Source: Triatoma infestans | Lineage: Eukaryota > Arthropoda > Insecta > Hemiptera > Reduviidae | NCBI GenBank assembly: GCA_011037195.1 | Contig: JAAEAF010014491.1 | Coordinates: 62,001-126,000 of the forward strand | Direction of reading: 5' to 3' | Length of the DNA stretch: 64,000 nt | Shown: in pieces, positions 12,218 through 23,395 of the stretch | Layout of the letters: every line of letters starts with the position of its first letter | Position numbering within the stretch: the first letter of the stretch is position 1 | Program-made: the position numbers and the translations under genes | The notes under the pieces: model-generated | Seen by the model: only the letters and a program-made list of their open reading frames with translations | Told to the model about the DNA's origin: nothing | Database searches by the model: none

Positions 12218-13619
12218 ATTTCGTAAATAACGCAGCCGTCAATGTCACAACCGTGCCATGAAGATCTTCCAACATTTTCTGCAAAATTCTACAACCGCGC
12301 GATTCTTTCATATAAATATCGGGTGTTCATCCAGTTTGAGCCGGAATATAATTAAAAGAGGACACTGAGATTATCCACTCTCTTCAATAGAACCGGAGTT
12401 TCTTCAAAAACTTGTTTTTGTTCACATTAATGAAACTAGGATCACATTTAAAAAAAAAGAAAGACTTTTAATTCTCTAAACATAATTATATTCATTTCCA
12501 TGGTTTGTATGGCTACTGCTGATTCGCCTATAGTGAATAGTGATCAATTCAGAGCAATATTATCTATCTATATTCCCGTATGACAGGATAAGCCCCAGGT
12601 ACCGGAAGCAGAAGTAAACGAAAGCTATTACTCCTGGAGCGCTCACATGAACGGTCCTGTTGCATGATAAGGGGAGCCATAGGAAAAAGCAAGGTCAAAC
12701 GGGGATCACGGTTAGAAAAAGGGCTGAGAACCTACTTAACAAGGACACAATGTAATGTCCTCCTACTCTATACATACAAATAGGGGCTACAGTTGATGTG
12801 TGCAACTAAATGGGCTTAGCGAACGCCCACAGGTATACTTTAGTTCACCACCAAATATACTCTACAGTCGACTTCTTAAACATACAACTTCTCTGTCTCA
12901 CCAATTTAGACCTTCACGTTCAAGATTTTGATGTTTCTGACGATTGACGTCAAAATCTATTTTTTTCCATATGGGCGTTTGCAGTAGGAATTTCTTGGCA
13001 TATTAAATTTTCTTATGAGAGAAAATTTAAACTTTGGAGAGCTGGTTAAAATAGAACCATTTAGACAGTCTGTAAATAGAACTTTTTCACATTTTAGTGA
13101 CGCTCGACCCTTATGTGGATCATTTTTATAACCTCAAAAATCATAGAGAGTTTTATTATATGACATACAATGTCAAGGAGTATTTCCTATTATTCAAAAA
13201 ATGAAATTCATTAGTGGAAAAAATGAAATTCGGCAAAAGGAAATTCCCTTGTTTTTTCCCTAGATTTTTTCATCTAGGTAGCATAAAGGCCAGAAAATAA
13301 CGTAGCAACTAGCGATGAACTATCGATTATCATCGTCAAGGGGCAATTTCTTCTATGAACAACTAGTTTATTTTAGCTTCAGGCGATACCATTTCATAAA
13401 GAAAAAAGTTCAATATTTAATTAAAATTCGACCTAATTTTTTTTCTTTTTTTATTTGTTTCATACAAAAGTGTGTCCTGTGTTTATAGGTATGTGTTGTG
13501 TTGTGTGTGTGTGATTGTATGTGGTAGTGGATTTATAGGTGTGTGAGGGTGCGCGTATGAACATCTCCAAATTATTTGTTTTCCTATTAGTTTCGTAGTT
13601 TACGTATCAAATAATATAA
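12218..13619. other. No recognised gene
   Basis: 12530-12880 is less AT-rich but has no long open frame and no domain that I recognise. 13487-13555 is GT-rich. Nothing further can be supported. Confidence 0.45.
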
Positions 13620-13830
13620 AACATGAAGATTTCGGTCCAAAATGAAATTGGAAAGTTTTGTAGCAATAATGGTTTTTTTGAAAGTATTTGGGTGAGGGGG
13701 GAATTACAGCGATAAGTTTAATTCTTTTCTCTTTAGTACTATTTCAGTGCAATATTTCGTATATAAAATTAAGATCCACTAAAAGTATTGCCTGAATTTG
13801 AAATTTAAGGAAAATCGGTGGGGCCTAACT
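13620..13830 (+). repeat. DR1 module fragment
   Basis: 'gggtgaggggggaattacag' followed by 'tactatttcagtgcaatatt' and 'gaatttgaaatttaaggaaa' is the reverse-orientation DR1 module order. It runs directly into the heptamer array. Confidence 0.55.
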
Positions 13831-13939
13831 GTGTCCTGTGTCCTGTGTCCTGTGGCCTGTGGCCTGTGTCCTGTGGCCTGTGTCCTGTGTCCTGTGTCCT
13901 GTGTCCTGTGTCCTGTGTCCTGTTTCCTGTGTCCTGTGT
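13831..13939. repeat. Heptamer tandem array (GTCCTGT)n
   Basis: About fifteen copies of a 7-bp unit, with GGCC and TTCC variants. Because 7 is not a multiple of 3, the array cycles through all frames, and the open frame crossing it (VLWPVSCVLCP-like) is not a gene. Confidence 0.95.
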
Positions 13940-14229
13940 ACTTTTTTTAAATTTTTTCGAAAAGGGTCCCCTACGACTTTCTTTGTAGTTAACCTACTCG
14001 TAATAGAATACTATTTATTACACGTGGCGCTGGCGATTATTTGAGACTGGAGAGTTTCTTTTAACTTAGAATGTTACTTTCCGAAATATGTGATTTAGCG
14101 GGGTTTTGAGGAACTGTCAGTTGCATTTGAATTTAAACTGCACATGCTTCCATTTAAAATCCCAACTACCATTTTTATGACCAGCCGAATGTTGAATTTT
14201 AAAGAAAGTTTCTTGATTGAATTATATTA

Positions 14230-14283
14230 ATTTATAGAGTAAGATAAAGTCGTGTGAATGTTTCACACCAGATTTTTTTTCTT
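14230..14283 (+). repeat. DR1 hairpin-end fragment
   Basis: AGTAAGATAAAGTCGTGTGA-ATGTT-TCACACCAGA then a T-run: the DR1 3' end with a 6-bp perfect stem. The DR1 body upstream is too decayed to follow. Confidence 0.7.
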
Positions 14284-15369
14284 TAAAAAACTACTTTTTT
14301 GAAATTCACAACTCACCTGCAAATAAGTGTTTTGTGAGGGTTTTATGAAACAAATTGCCGTAACTGATTCTTCCGGCATGTCGATCAGCCCACCTTTCAA
14401 CGATAGAACGAATCAGGGAATCTGTTACCTTAGCAAGGTCACGGACCTCTTTCACAAACCAGTTTCCTGTTAGATCAGTGGTCTCCTTTCATTCGATTTG
14501 ACCAGTTGTGGTCAGTTTGGACCGTACAAAGTCAATTATCGATTAATTTTTTTTTTAACGCTTTGATGTTCCAACTGCGAGCAAATGTTAAATATCTTTG
14601 ATCTCTGAAAGAAAATTCCAATCTTAAAGACTCTGCAACGGGTAATTTATTAATGACAGAACTCGATAGAGTCTCACTGTTCTATCACTGCATATGCCGG
14701 AGAGGGGAGAGAAGGTTAGTAGAAGATGCAGTGCCGGCAAGATCTCAGTTTTGAAAGAAAATCGGCATGCTGTGCAGACAAGATTCATGAAGAGAGAAAT
14801 ATGAACCGGCGACTCTATGTCAGTTTTATTTTTTCTTAATATATTATAAAATCAAAAGGATAGCTTAGAAAAAGGATAACAAAGCAAATCATTAGCCATT
14901 TTTACTTTTTTTTATTTCGTTGCCGGAAGTACAAAAAAACTATTGTCATCTAAATTACATAAAATTTTCTCTTCATGATAATCACGCAAACGTTATGTAA
15001 ATAAAGGAAGTGATTTTTTTACCGAATGAACTAACATTTAAGGATAAATAATTATCATTTTTTGTTTATTACTGTACGAATGAAATGATCCGTATAAACA
15101 ATGAATGAATGAGGGCTAGAAAATATTCTGGAAAAAAAAAATCACACTCATCTCTAAAAGATTCATTAATCATTCATCATTAATCATGTTAATAATGCGG
15201 GTGGTACATTTCAATAGAAACAAAATAAACATCATCGATTTAGTTACTGCAAGTCTCAAGTTTTGTGACTGCTGTTCTGTTTATTCAAATTAGGAAGTTT
15301 CTTGAAATAATTGTAGCACCTCCCAAAGAAGACCCACTTTGTAAGAAAAGTTATAATTATGTGCATTCA
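14284..15369. other. No recognised gene
   Basis: 14380-14540 and 14640-14770 are GC-richer with no extended frame. The remainder is AT-rich. No element ends were seen. Confidence 0.45.
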
Positions 15370-15546
15370 ACGATTCTTTGTAGAAATTTGCTATGAAAAA
15401 CTGAAAATCCCATGCTGCAAAATTGGCTTCGATATAAATATCGACTTTCTCATTATATATGTACAGAATATTTTAAATTTGAAGAAAATCGTTGGAGTCG
15501 GTTTTTTTTAAAGAAAATGGAAAATTGAAAAATATATATTTAATAA
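15370..15546 (-). repeat. DR1 module fragment
   Basis: 'tttgaagaaaatcgttgg' and 'gtcggttttttttaaag' match the DR1 module. It abuts the hairpin end of the next copy. Confidence 0.5.
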
Positions 15547-15547
15547 A

Positions 15548-15990
15548 AAAATCTGGTGTGAAACACCCACACGACTTTCTCTTACGGCTATTTACATGGT
15601 TATAATTAACTATTTCTCTTCAATCTTCTAATTCTCTTGTCATATGTTTAGTTGCCTCAAATCTTATATCAATGAGGGCGAATCTAAACTTAATAAAACC
15701 ATTTTTTTGAGGAAATCGTAACCTTATCCCCCCTCCTCACCCAAACTTACTAAAATTAACTTTTTCCAAACAAAGTTTCAAATAAAAGTGATAAATCGCT
15801 GTAATTATAGTTAGTATAACAAAATCAGTGGCGTTTTTATGAGGAAAATCGCAGAAAACTTAAAAAGCTGTTGAGTAAATACGCACTTCCGTCATACGAG
15901 TTTATAAAAATTTTACAATATGCACTACAAAGGTATAAACTGATTTTTTACTTTTAGTTTTGTATACTATCACTGGAATTGTCCCAACCT
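15548..15990 (-). repeat. DR1 hairpin-end half
   Basis: Left end TCTGGTGTGAAACACCCACAC then GACTTTCTCTTAC, followed by one module ('ccccctcctcacccaaac', 'cgcacttccgtcat'). It lacks the microsatellite and the tail end. A possible tail scrap lies at 16280-16346 ('aaaacatgtacttccggt'). Confidence 0.7.
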
Positions 15991-16599
15991 TACGATACTG
16001 ACCAGTATTTTGTTTTCATCAAGTTGTAATAATTTTCAATAGTGATTTATTATACAAAACAGAAATAGACATAATAGACACCAATAATTAACTCTTGAAA
16101 ATTATAATTATGTAACAACTTCATATAAATAATAAATTATAAAGTTATAAACTAATAGCTAAATAAAAGTTTGGGTACCGACTCCATGGTTTTATCTAAA
16201 AGGAATAATAATATTATGGATACTTCCTTGGAAGTTTTATGGTTTTGAATTATTTTATTTCTCACCCAAACGAACACACAGTATGCTAAAAAAAACATTT
16301 TTACCGTCAAAACATGTACTTCCGGTAACAACTAAATTACTTTTATATAGATGTTATCCTTAAAAAAAAATTAGAATAAGTTAGAACTTTTGCCTTGACC
16401 TCTTTTCCAACAATGATAATGTTTTTAGTACTTCGTCTGGATTAATTATGTCACTTATCCAGATATATTTAAGTGAAAATAAATAAATAAATACAGTACA
16501 GTATAAGAAAAGTGTTGTTTTATATAACTGAGCAGGTTAGAGGTTTATTATACCTGGTATTTTGAAGTAGGGACTCCATCTATTTCCGATTCGACCTGC
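15991..16599. other. AT-rich DNA with a DR1 tail scrap
   Basis: Apart from the scrap at 16280-16346, I see no supported feature. Confidence 0.45.
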
Positions 16600-16841
16600 A
16601 TGGTTACTTTTCCGCACTTCACCACAACGGACAGACGCCTTTTTTTCTTTCTATGTCACACTCTCTCTCTCTCTCGCATCTCCGTCGTCTTGTTTTTAAC
16701 AAAGGAAATCCTATTTTTTATTTTCTTCTCCACTCCACCACCACACTTTGCCCCTCCAGCCGCGGACCGTAGTGGTCCACATGGCTCCATCAGCTATGTC
16801 CTTGTCGCCTCCTCACTTCCCACCACTCAACTACTTTCTTA

Positions 16842-16900
16842 AAGGTCTACTGGACACAGTATATATAGTACCACTTCCAGTCCACTCACTCTCCAGCAGC
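16842..16900 (+). promoter_or_regulatory. Possible core promoter (TATA region)
   Basis: TATATATAG at 16860-16868 is followed about 25 bases later by CCACTCACTCTCC, a loosely initiator-like stretch. The DNA around it (16560-17000) is unusually rich in CCACTTCC and CTCC and is free of DR1 sequence. There is no identified gene downstream, so this is composition and spacing only. An 80-codon ATG frame at 16600-16842 ends just upstream and has no recognisable domain. Confidence 0.25.
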
Positions 16901-17559
16901 ATTATCCAGTTCATTTACTAGTAAAAACCATTACCAACCCCCAAAAAAAAACCCTTTCCATCCATTCTCTTCTTCCATAAAACCAGGCAGGGCCAACCTC
17001 TACTCTATTCCAAAAACTCATTGAGTTGGAGGTGCACATTCTATAGCACTGGTTTTAGAACGTGGTGATCACGTAGTACGCTGCCTTTTACAGCATTACT
17101 TCAACATTACTTCTTTCTTTTTTCTACAACCCTTTGTCTCATACTGTTGTGAAATAAGGGTCTATATATATTTAAGTACCCATCCAAGGGCCTTTAACCA
17201 TTTATAAAACCCTCTGTCGTTTGCAGCTGTATCATGCCGATAAATTTATTCTCTGCAGCATGAATCATGATCCCTATCATCAAACCATTTTCATATCTTC
17301 TTTCAACCTTCATTACCGAAAAATGTCGCCCTAACTCTCCTTCTTTTGTTGTTTCAATTGTCTAGTGCTGCTTGCTTCTAATGGTTCAACACCTAATACT
17401 AATTTGTATAGATAAACTAAATTTGTTACGAGAAACACACAGACGACACAAACACACAGACGACACCAACACTAAACTGCATTTCTCCCAGGGTTGTTAG
17501 ACAATTTTTCCTAAAATTCGAAATTATTAAACATCTAGTTCTCTTAATTATCTCTAGGT
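16901..17559. other. Non-DR1 DNA, no recognised gene
   Basis: Pyrimidine-rich at first, then AT-rich. If the TATA region upstream is real, this would be transcribed, but no exon can be called. Confidence 0.35.
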
Positions 17560-17725
17560 TTTGGAACTCCACGCTGTAGAGATATGGTCTTGTAGAGGAA
17601 CGCCTAAAGCCTCATCTCTTACAGACCCCCCCCCCACACCCAAAATCTGTGAAGCTTTTTTTCGAGGAAATCACAAAACACTAGAAAATACCAGTAAAAT
17701 CAGCTTTTCCGTGTGATTTACTTTG
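17560..17725 (-). repeat. DR1 module fragment
   Basis: A C-run followed by 'acacccaaaatctgtgaag', 'cgaggaaatcacaaaacac' and 'gtaaaatcagcttttccg' follows the DR1 module order in diverged form. Confidence 0.45.
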
Positions 17726-18378
17726 ACCAAATCAGCGCGAGATAGTAGTGTAATGGATGTAGCAATCATCCTGATCACCAATCATGCTGAGTAAATCCAG
17801 CACAATAAGCGCCGGAAACTCTATATACTTCTGTGTTAGCTGTCCAGCGTTCCAGTTCTTCCCCGTGCACTTCAGCATGTTCTTCTTAGCCTCTCTCTCT
17901 CAGGCCAGCTACGAGGAAGGGCAAGTGGGTTACAACTTTTAAGCATCGAGCTCTTGGCATACGTTGCATCAAGTTTCCACCAAGAGTTATTAAAAATCTT
18001 TGTATATAAGAAATTGACAGTTTCGGAGCTTAAATGATCTAACTTCAACTTTGAGACAAGACCGACAATCAGACTGGAAGACTGAAACCAGCTAAACAGA
18101 TCGTTAGAACAAGCAAGGAAACTTCCAAGTCAACAACTTTAATATCAATCGCTCTTCGCATTACTACTCTTAAATTTTATACTCTATACAGTATCTACTC
18201 ACTTGTTAGGTACAATATAAATTGTAAATGCAAGTGTCCGTAGCGTGTTCATTCATTCATTAATTCATGCATTATTTATTAACAATACCAACATGACCTG
18301 TTTTAAGAATGACATGATATGATACGTGTGGTGAACTAGTTTTGAACAGGTTTTTGCATGCCAAATAATTGACAGGCT
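17726..18378. other. No recognised gene
   Basis: Near-balanced composition up to about 18150 with no supported frame. The patch near 18075-18170 resembles 46515-46600 (shared 'atcgttag...cgagcaag' and 'cgctcttc' order), which suggests another low-copy repeat. Confidence 0.4.
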
Positions 18379-18741
18379 CTATGTGCATGGTATGAATGTT
18401 GAGGTGATCAGTGCTATTCCTGTTAGGATCGCCGGGTCGTTAAGATTCCTGAAGAAATAACTACTCCGCTTACCCTTACTGGCCTCGCACATAGTATCTG
18501 AGGTGATCAGTGCTATTCCTGTTAGGATCGCCGGGTCGTTAAGATTCCTGAAGAAATAACTAGTCCGCTTACCCTTACTGGCCTCGCACATAGTATCAAA
18601 CTTTTTCCGAAACACTTCGGTTTTCGGTTTGAGACCGCTTCATTCCAGATCGACTGCTTCGTTACAGACAGACATTTCACCATTATTGCAATGAGCTTCT
18701 TCAGGGTAGTGAAGAAGCCAAAGCAACACAGCAAGAAACAT
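18379..18741 (-). pseudogene. Unrecognised signal-peptide-like frame with in-frame duplication
   Basis: I do not recognise this protein. The minus strand has an ATG in a strong start context (GCCACCATG, ATG at 18741-18739). Then come 33 codons starting MFLAVLLWLLHYPEEAHC, which look like a short secretion signal, and a TGA at 18642-18640. The same frame then continues open for about 86 codons to the TAG-type end near 18379. That part contains a 33-residue unit present twice, starting DTMCEASKGKR. The unit has a GKR tripeptide, which in peptide precursors can mark amidation and dibasic cleavage. The tandem DNA unit is 99 bp, so the frame is preserved. Splicing around the stop, a recently broken gene, or chance are all possible. 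Confidence 0.25.
18401..18598. repeat. 99-bp tandem duplication
   Basis: Two adjacent 99-bp copies (18401-18499 and 18500-18598) differ only slightly, for example 'aactactcc' versus 'aactagtcc'. A recent local duplication whose length is a multiple of three. Confidence 0.95.
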
Positions 18742-18974
18742 GGTGGCTAAAGCGGAGGCGGAGCCTAATTCCTTCGCCATCTAGCACATAAATGGCTGTA
18801 AGTAATGGGCGGGGCTTGATTTTCTCCCCCTTATCACTGGCTGTTGGGTGACGATGTTTTAGTCTTCCCTCCCACTGCCTCATTGCTAAAGTTGCAACCT
18901 TGTTTTGCTCCTCTGAAAAAGTATTAATTATTTTTTTCTTTTCTATTTCTCTCTTTCCCTAAGCAGGGGCAGCC

Positions 18975-19133
18975 ATGTTCTGTTCAGACGGAGTCCATCA
19001 TCTCTATTTAAACATTATCCTTTTTCTCAGTTTCTATTGCCTTTCTTACTACACGTACATAATAACTGTTTACTTGGGCCAGGACTTCGGTGTCATTAAC
19101 ATTCATTGCATGCCTAGATGTGTAATTTTTTAA
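18975..19133 (+). CDS. Small ORF after a splice-acceptor-like site (speculative)
   Basis: A 52-codon ATG frame starts MFCSDGVHHL and contains a hydrophobic stretch (about residues 14-33). Just upstream, a pyrimidine-rich tract ends in CTAAGCAG at 18966, a good 3' splice-site match. It lies in the same GC-richer island as the duplicated minus-strand frame. I recognise no family, and its length is within chance expectation. Confidence 0.15.
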   Translation: MFCSDGVHHLYLNIILFLSFYCLSYYTYIITVYLGQDFGVINIHCMPRCVIF

Positions 19134-19232
19134 CCCAGAACACAACATACAATTTCCGGTTAAAACTTAATTTTGTTAATTTGAAAGAATTTTAATATTT
19201 TCTCTTGGAACAATTAGAGAAAGTAAAAAGAG
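19134..19232 (-). repeat. DR1 tail fragment
   Basis: 'acatacaatttccggtt' followed by 'ttaatattttctcttgg' and 'attagagaaagtaaaaag' is the DR1 tail. Confidence 0.65.
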
Positions 19233-20039
19233 AGCTATGAAATAGGAAGTGTAGCATTAGAAGGCTCCGGTTGGGAACGCTAGAAAGAAAGTACTCGGAA
19301 ACACAATTTGCTGACTAAACGCTCCTCCCAAGACAAATCGACAAATCGGAAGGGTTTGATCTTAATGGATTGTTGCAGCCAGTTTAAGGTTAAGGTGAGA
19401 TATAACATCGAGGATACTTGCATTTTTCGAATGTTGTTTTTTGACAAGTTTTTAAAACTTATTGTAAAAACAAAAATAAAGTTTACTATGAAAGGCCTAT
19501 ATTTATTCATATACCCAGTAGAAAGTAACATTAGGTTAGGTTATAATATAATAGTATGACAACTCTCTACTGAATAAGGCGTAGTTTAACAGGAAAAGAC
19601 ATGAAGAAGCGTCAGCTGGAATTTCTTTGACAACCTCACCTGACGTTTTTCACACAACACAAGGAGACCACTTTTATAACTTGTTACAGACATTCCACTT
19701 TACTATTTTCTTTTTTTTCTACTAACTTCCTTTTTTTTTTGTTCTCTTTAAAAAGTGTACATTTTGACATTATTAAGGGGAAATTCCTAAAAAGAAGGAC
19801 TTACCTTTCAAAAAGCAAAAGTAAACATTCAATAAAATATATATATATAAAAAGTAACTGGTAATTTACGATAAACTGTTCCACATTTCCAACTTTTAAT
19901 ATTACTCATAAATAAAGGTGGTGTGGAACTATATATTCTATTAGATGGGTTTTGGGATATCGGAGCTCTCTGAAGGTGTTTTCGTTGTAGACCAACAGAC
20001 AGCGCCTCTATCAATCCCTAAGAAAACTTAAGATAGCAG
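19233..20039. other. No recognised gene
   Basis: Short frames overlap on both strands around 19280-19560 without motifs. No repeat ends were seen. Confidence 0.45.
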
Positions 20040-20200
20040 TTTGGAAGTTTAACGCCATAGTTCCCGCCAAACTCGCTTAAATCGATATTACCAGAAGAAT
20101 AATCCAAATAAAAGTAATAGGAGTTTGTAGAAAATCAACTCCGAATTTAGAGAAAACCTCTGGAGCGATTTATAATAATAAAAAAAAAAAACTAAGAAAG
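20040..20200 (-). repeat. Decayed DR1 module
   Basis: 'ccaaataaaagtaatagg' followed by 'cctctggagcgatttat' follows the module order with many changes. Confidence 0.45.
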
Positions 20201-20394
20201 CTTAATGGTTACTTATGAAGGTTACACACTTTCCATTACCCGATTTTCTTACACTAGGAACTGTAGCAATGAATGAACTGTAGTGGACTTCAATAATATT
20301 GTAGGTGGTGTAATCATATATTACATAATGAGTAGATATTTTTAGAAGAAAGTTGAAACCTTACACTGCTAAGAGCGCCGCCAAAGTAGATTCA

Positions 20395-21144
20395 GCTGAA
20401 AGTTAAAATGTCACATAACTTTCGCTTACTCCTTTTAATACAATTATAAATAAAATGGCAAATTTTCTTGAAATTCCTGATATTAGGTATTTGTCCTCTC
20501 CAGATAAATAGAGAACTAGAGGGGGATAAGTACTAATCACTAACCTTCGCAGGTAGACTACTGATGATTATATTGTGGCCTAGTAAAGCGCCTTAAAAAC
20601 ACTGAACCAGCTACATATATAAATAAATGCCATAAATTCCGCACAATTGTCCAAAATAATTGTTTTAAGGAAAAAGTTTGAAATAAAAGTAATACGTTTT
20701 TACCTGTGCACCAAGCATTCAAGTTTAAAGGAAATCGTTATAGTCGTTTTCGAGAAAATTCCAAAAAAAAAACTCAAAAACCTATTCTCTAAAATCGCAC
20801 TTCCGGTTAACTGATTTTCTTCAAATTTGGAATTCTATCGATACTTCTAATGTGCATTAATATTATGTAGGTGGTAAAACCATATATTATACTGAAGTGG
20901 TACTTTAGAGGAAAGCATAACGCTACTGTTCCCCCAGAACCTCCAAAAAAAATCAAGTTTTCCGGGAAAATGTTTCAAATAAAAGTGATAGGTATGTATG
21001 TCTGTAGATGGTATACGAAGTTTAAGAAAAACGTTGGAGCCGTTTTCTAGAAAATCACGAAAAACTGAAGAAAATAATAAATCACGACATACCAAGTTTG
21101 AGCTTCCTGTGACTTTTCGTTTTTGAGATACTCTATTAGCATAA

Positions 21145-21188
<44 letters not shown>

Positions 21189-21307
21189 TTCGCTAGACAC
21201 ATTTTGTACATAGTCAGGAGATCCCAAAAAATGTATTTCCGGTGAAACTCAATTCCAAATACTCAATTATGATCGCAATATTTCCTCTTACTAGGAGGGG
21301 TAAGGGA
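20395..21307 (-). repeat. Full-length DR1 copy
   Basis: A decayed hairpin end ('tgtcacataactttcgctta') leads into two complete modules, CGCACTTCCGGTTAAC at about 20799, an (AG)n tract at 21148-21185, and the tail GATCGCAATATTTCCTCTTACTAGGAGG. The next copy begins within about five bases. Confidence 0.8.
21148..21185. repeat. (AG)n microsatellite inside DR1
   Basis: Pure AG run at the DR1 microsatellite position. It creates an SLSLSL run in the reverse frame, which is why a longer but meaningless open frame crosses it. Confidence 0.92.
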
Positions 21308-21311
21308 AAAT

Positions 21312-22046
21312 AAGAATGTGATGTGAAACACTCATTCGCCTTTCTGTTACTGCAATTTACATAGTATTTATTTATACGGGTATTAGCTAGTTACAAATTT
21401 TACATTTGTAAATGTATGTAGGTGCAGTAGGTGCATCCAAAATCGTACTTCCAGCAAACAGATCTTCAAACTTGCAATTTCGCCCACACATTCATATTAT
21501 ATTAATACATATTAAATTCATATTATAATTATACAGACGATAGAATCGTATAACATATTGAAATAACAGCCAAGTCTAACGTCAATCCCTCTCCAAAGAC
21601 ATCCGTTAAATGAATATTCCCGCAAAAATGTTTCAAATAATTTGTAGCTCTTTATATGATTAATTGATATAACAAGTTTTAATAAAAATCCTTGGAGGTG
21701 TTTTCGTGAAAAAATTGCTAATCTGAAAAAAAAAATTATTCTGTGAATCTGAAGAAAATCATCCTGTACGACCGATTTTTGACCAAAGCCCTGTTTGTTG
21801 CGTCCCCTGGTTACCATTTGGTACCTGACATACTTACCATCTGGTACCTGACATACTAAGTTTCAGCTTTCTAAGATTTTCAGTTTTTGAGTTGTGCTCC
21901 TCAAAACACACGCACACACACACACACAATTTTTAAAAACCACTTTTTCGGACCCAGAGGATCTCAAAACATGTATTTCCGGTGAAAAATCAATTTCGAA
22001 ACTTTGAGAATTCCTATACTTTGTAGGAATAAGAGAAAGTAAAAAC
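21312..22046 (-). repeat. DR1 copy in head-to-tail tandem with the previous one
   Basis: Starts GATGTGAAACACTCATTCGCC directly after the tail of the preceding copy. It contains two modules, a short local duplication at 21813-21859 (two 'taccatYtggtacctgac' units), an (AC)n run at about 21907-21929, and the tail 'ggaataagagaaagtaaaaa'. Confidence 0.8.
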
Positions 22047-23395
22047 CAATAGAGTATTATTATATTATTAAGTGGAAGTCATTTAGTTGACTAAAGCAGT
22101 CAATATAGCAATCATGAAGGTAATTTTCTGGAATATTGCAAAAATCAACTACAAATCTGCAAAATCACGTCAATGAACATGGGCGGATTTTTATCAATGT
22201 CTTTGTATCCAGATCCATGGATCTATCTAAAGGATCTTTTTTTAGGTTTAAGCTCCCTGATATTTTATTAACACATATTTTTAAAGTTCTCCATTTGATT
22301 AATACTGACGGTGACATATTGTATAGCCACTTCTTCAGACATCCTGACATCTCTGTATTGGTACCCTAGCCTAAGTCCATTCGATCAACCCTTATTGACA
22401 CCTTGAACATTCACAAAATAAGTAAATGAGGATTTGCGTAGAGATAATTTGCAACTGCTTCGATTAAACATATCCATTCTAGTTCATTTGCACACTTACA
22501 CACAGACACACATACACACTTATAAAATACATTTATACATTTTACAGACGACTCCTTCCTATCTGCAAACAATGACATATAAGGAAGCTAAAACAGATCT
22601 TTTATATTGCGGTAGATTTGGTTTTACCCATTCCCTGTTATGCATCTAAAAATCTAACACTGAGAAAATCTGGTATTCATTTATTGACTTTACATTTTAT
22701 ACTATGCAATAATAAAATATTAATAATTTCAGACACACCTTACTAATGTTAATATGTATAATCAAATATAGGTATTTCTTTTTATCACATTACTGATAAC
22801 ATTATATCTTATCAAAAGCAGGGACGGTGATACCCCATAAAGTTAAAAACACAATATTTAGAACATATTTCATATATTTACTGACTGACTAATGCGCTTA
22901 ATTCAGTTTTTTTTATCATCAAAATCACATAAATTGGAAACAGGAAGAAAATATATTTAAAAAAAAGAAAAGAAGAAATTATAATAAATTATAAAGAATA
23001 AATTATACTTCAGAATGATTGAATTTGATTGGTTGCCAAGTAAACGCCGTAATGTAAACAAATTAAATATGACTCTATTTTTATCTGCATTATGTTTAAT
23101 TTCTAGCCAAATCAAAGTGTAATTATTCCCTACTTTCTTACTTAAATAAAGTAAAGTTGTTTATGCCAAAAAAAAAAGAAGAGAAAATAAAAAGAAAAAA
23201 CCTGAGGTGACCCACTTTTATGTTAGATTTAAGTATAAAGTGATAGGGATAATATTAATTCGTTTTTAGAACAAATAAGACTCTTTGGATATGACTACAA
23301 TCTATAAACCAAAAAGCACTTGTATTGAACCCAAAACAAAAACAAACTAAACAGTCAGTTTAAAAGTAGGCCTGCATATCCATGGGTACTCCAGA
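22047..23395. other. No recognised gene
   Basis: AT-rich with a short CA-rich patch near 22490-22520. Frames of 60-77 codons overlap on both strands and lack motifs. Nothing else is supported. Confidence 0.5.

Noticed and set aside
13838..14044. Open frame with VLWPVSCVLCP-type repeats
   Set aside because: Translation of the 7-bp tandem array; no conserved protein and no start context.
20847..21227. 126-codon minus-strand open frame with an SLSLSL run
   Set aside because: It crosses the (AG)n microsatellite of a DR1 copy. The serine-leucine run is the dinucleotide repeat read as codons, and the rest is the non-coding repeat body shared by other copies.
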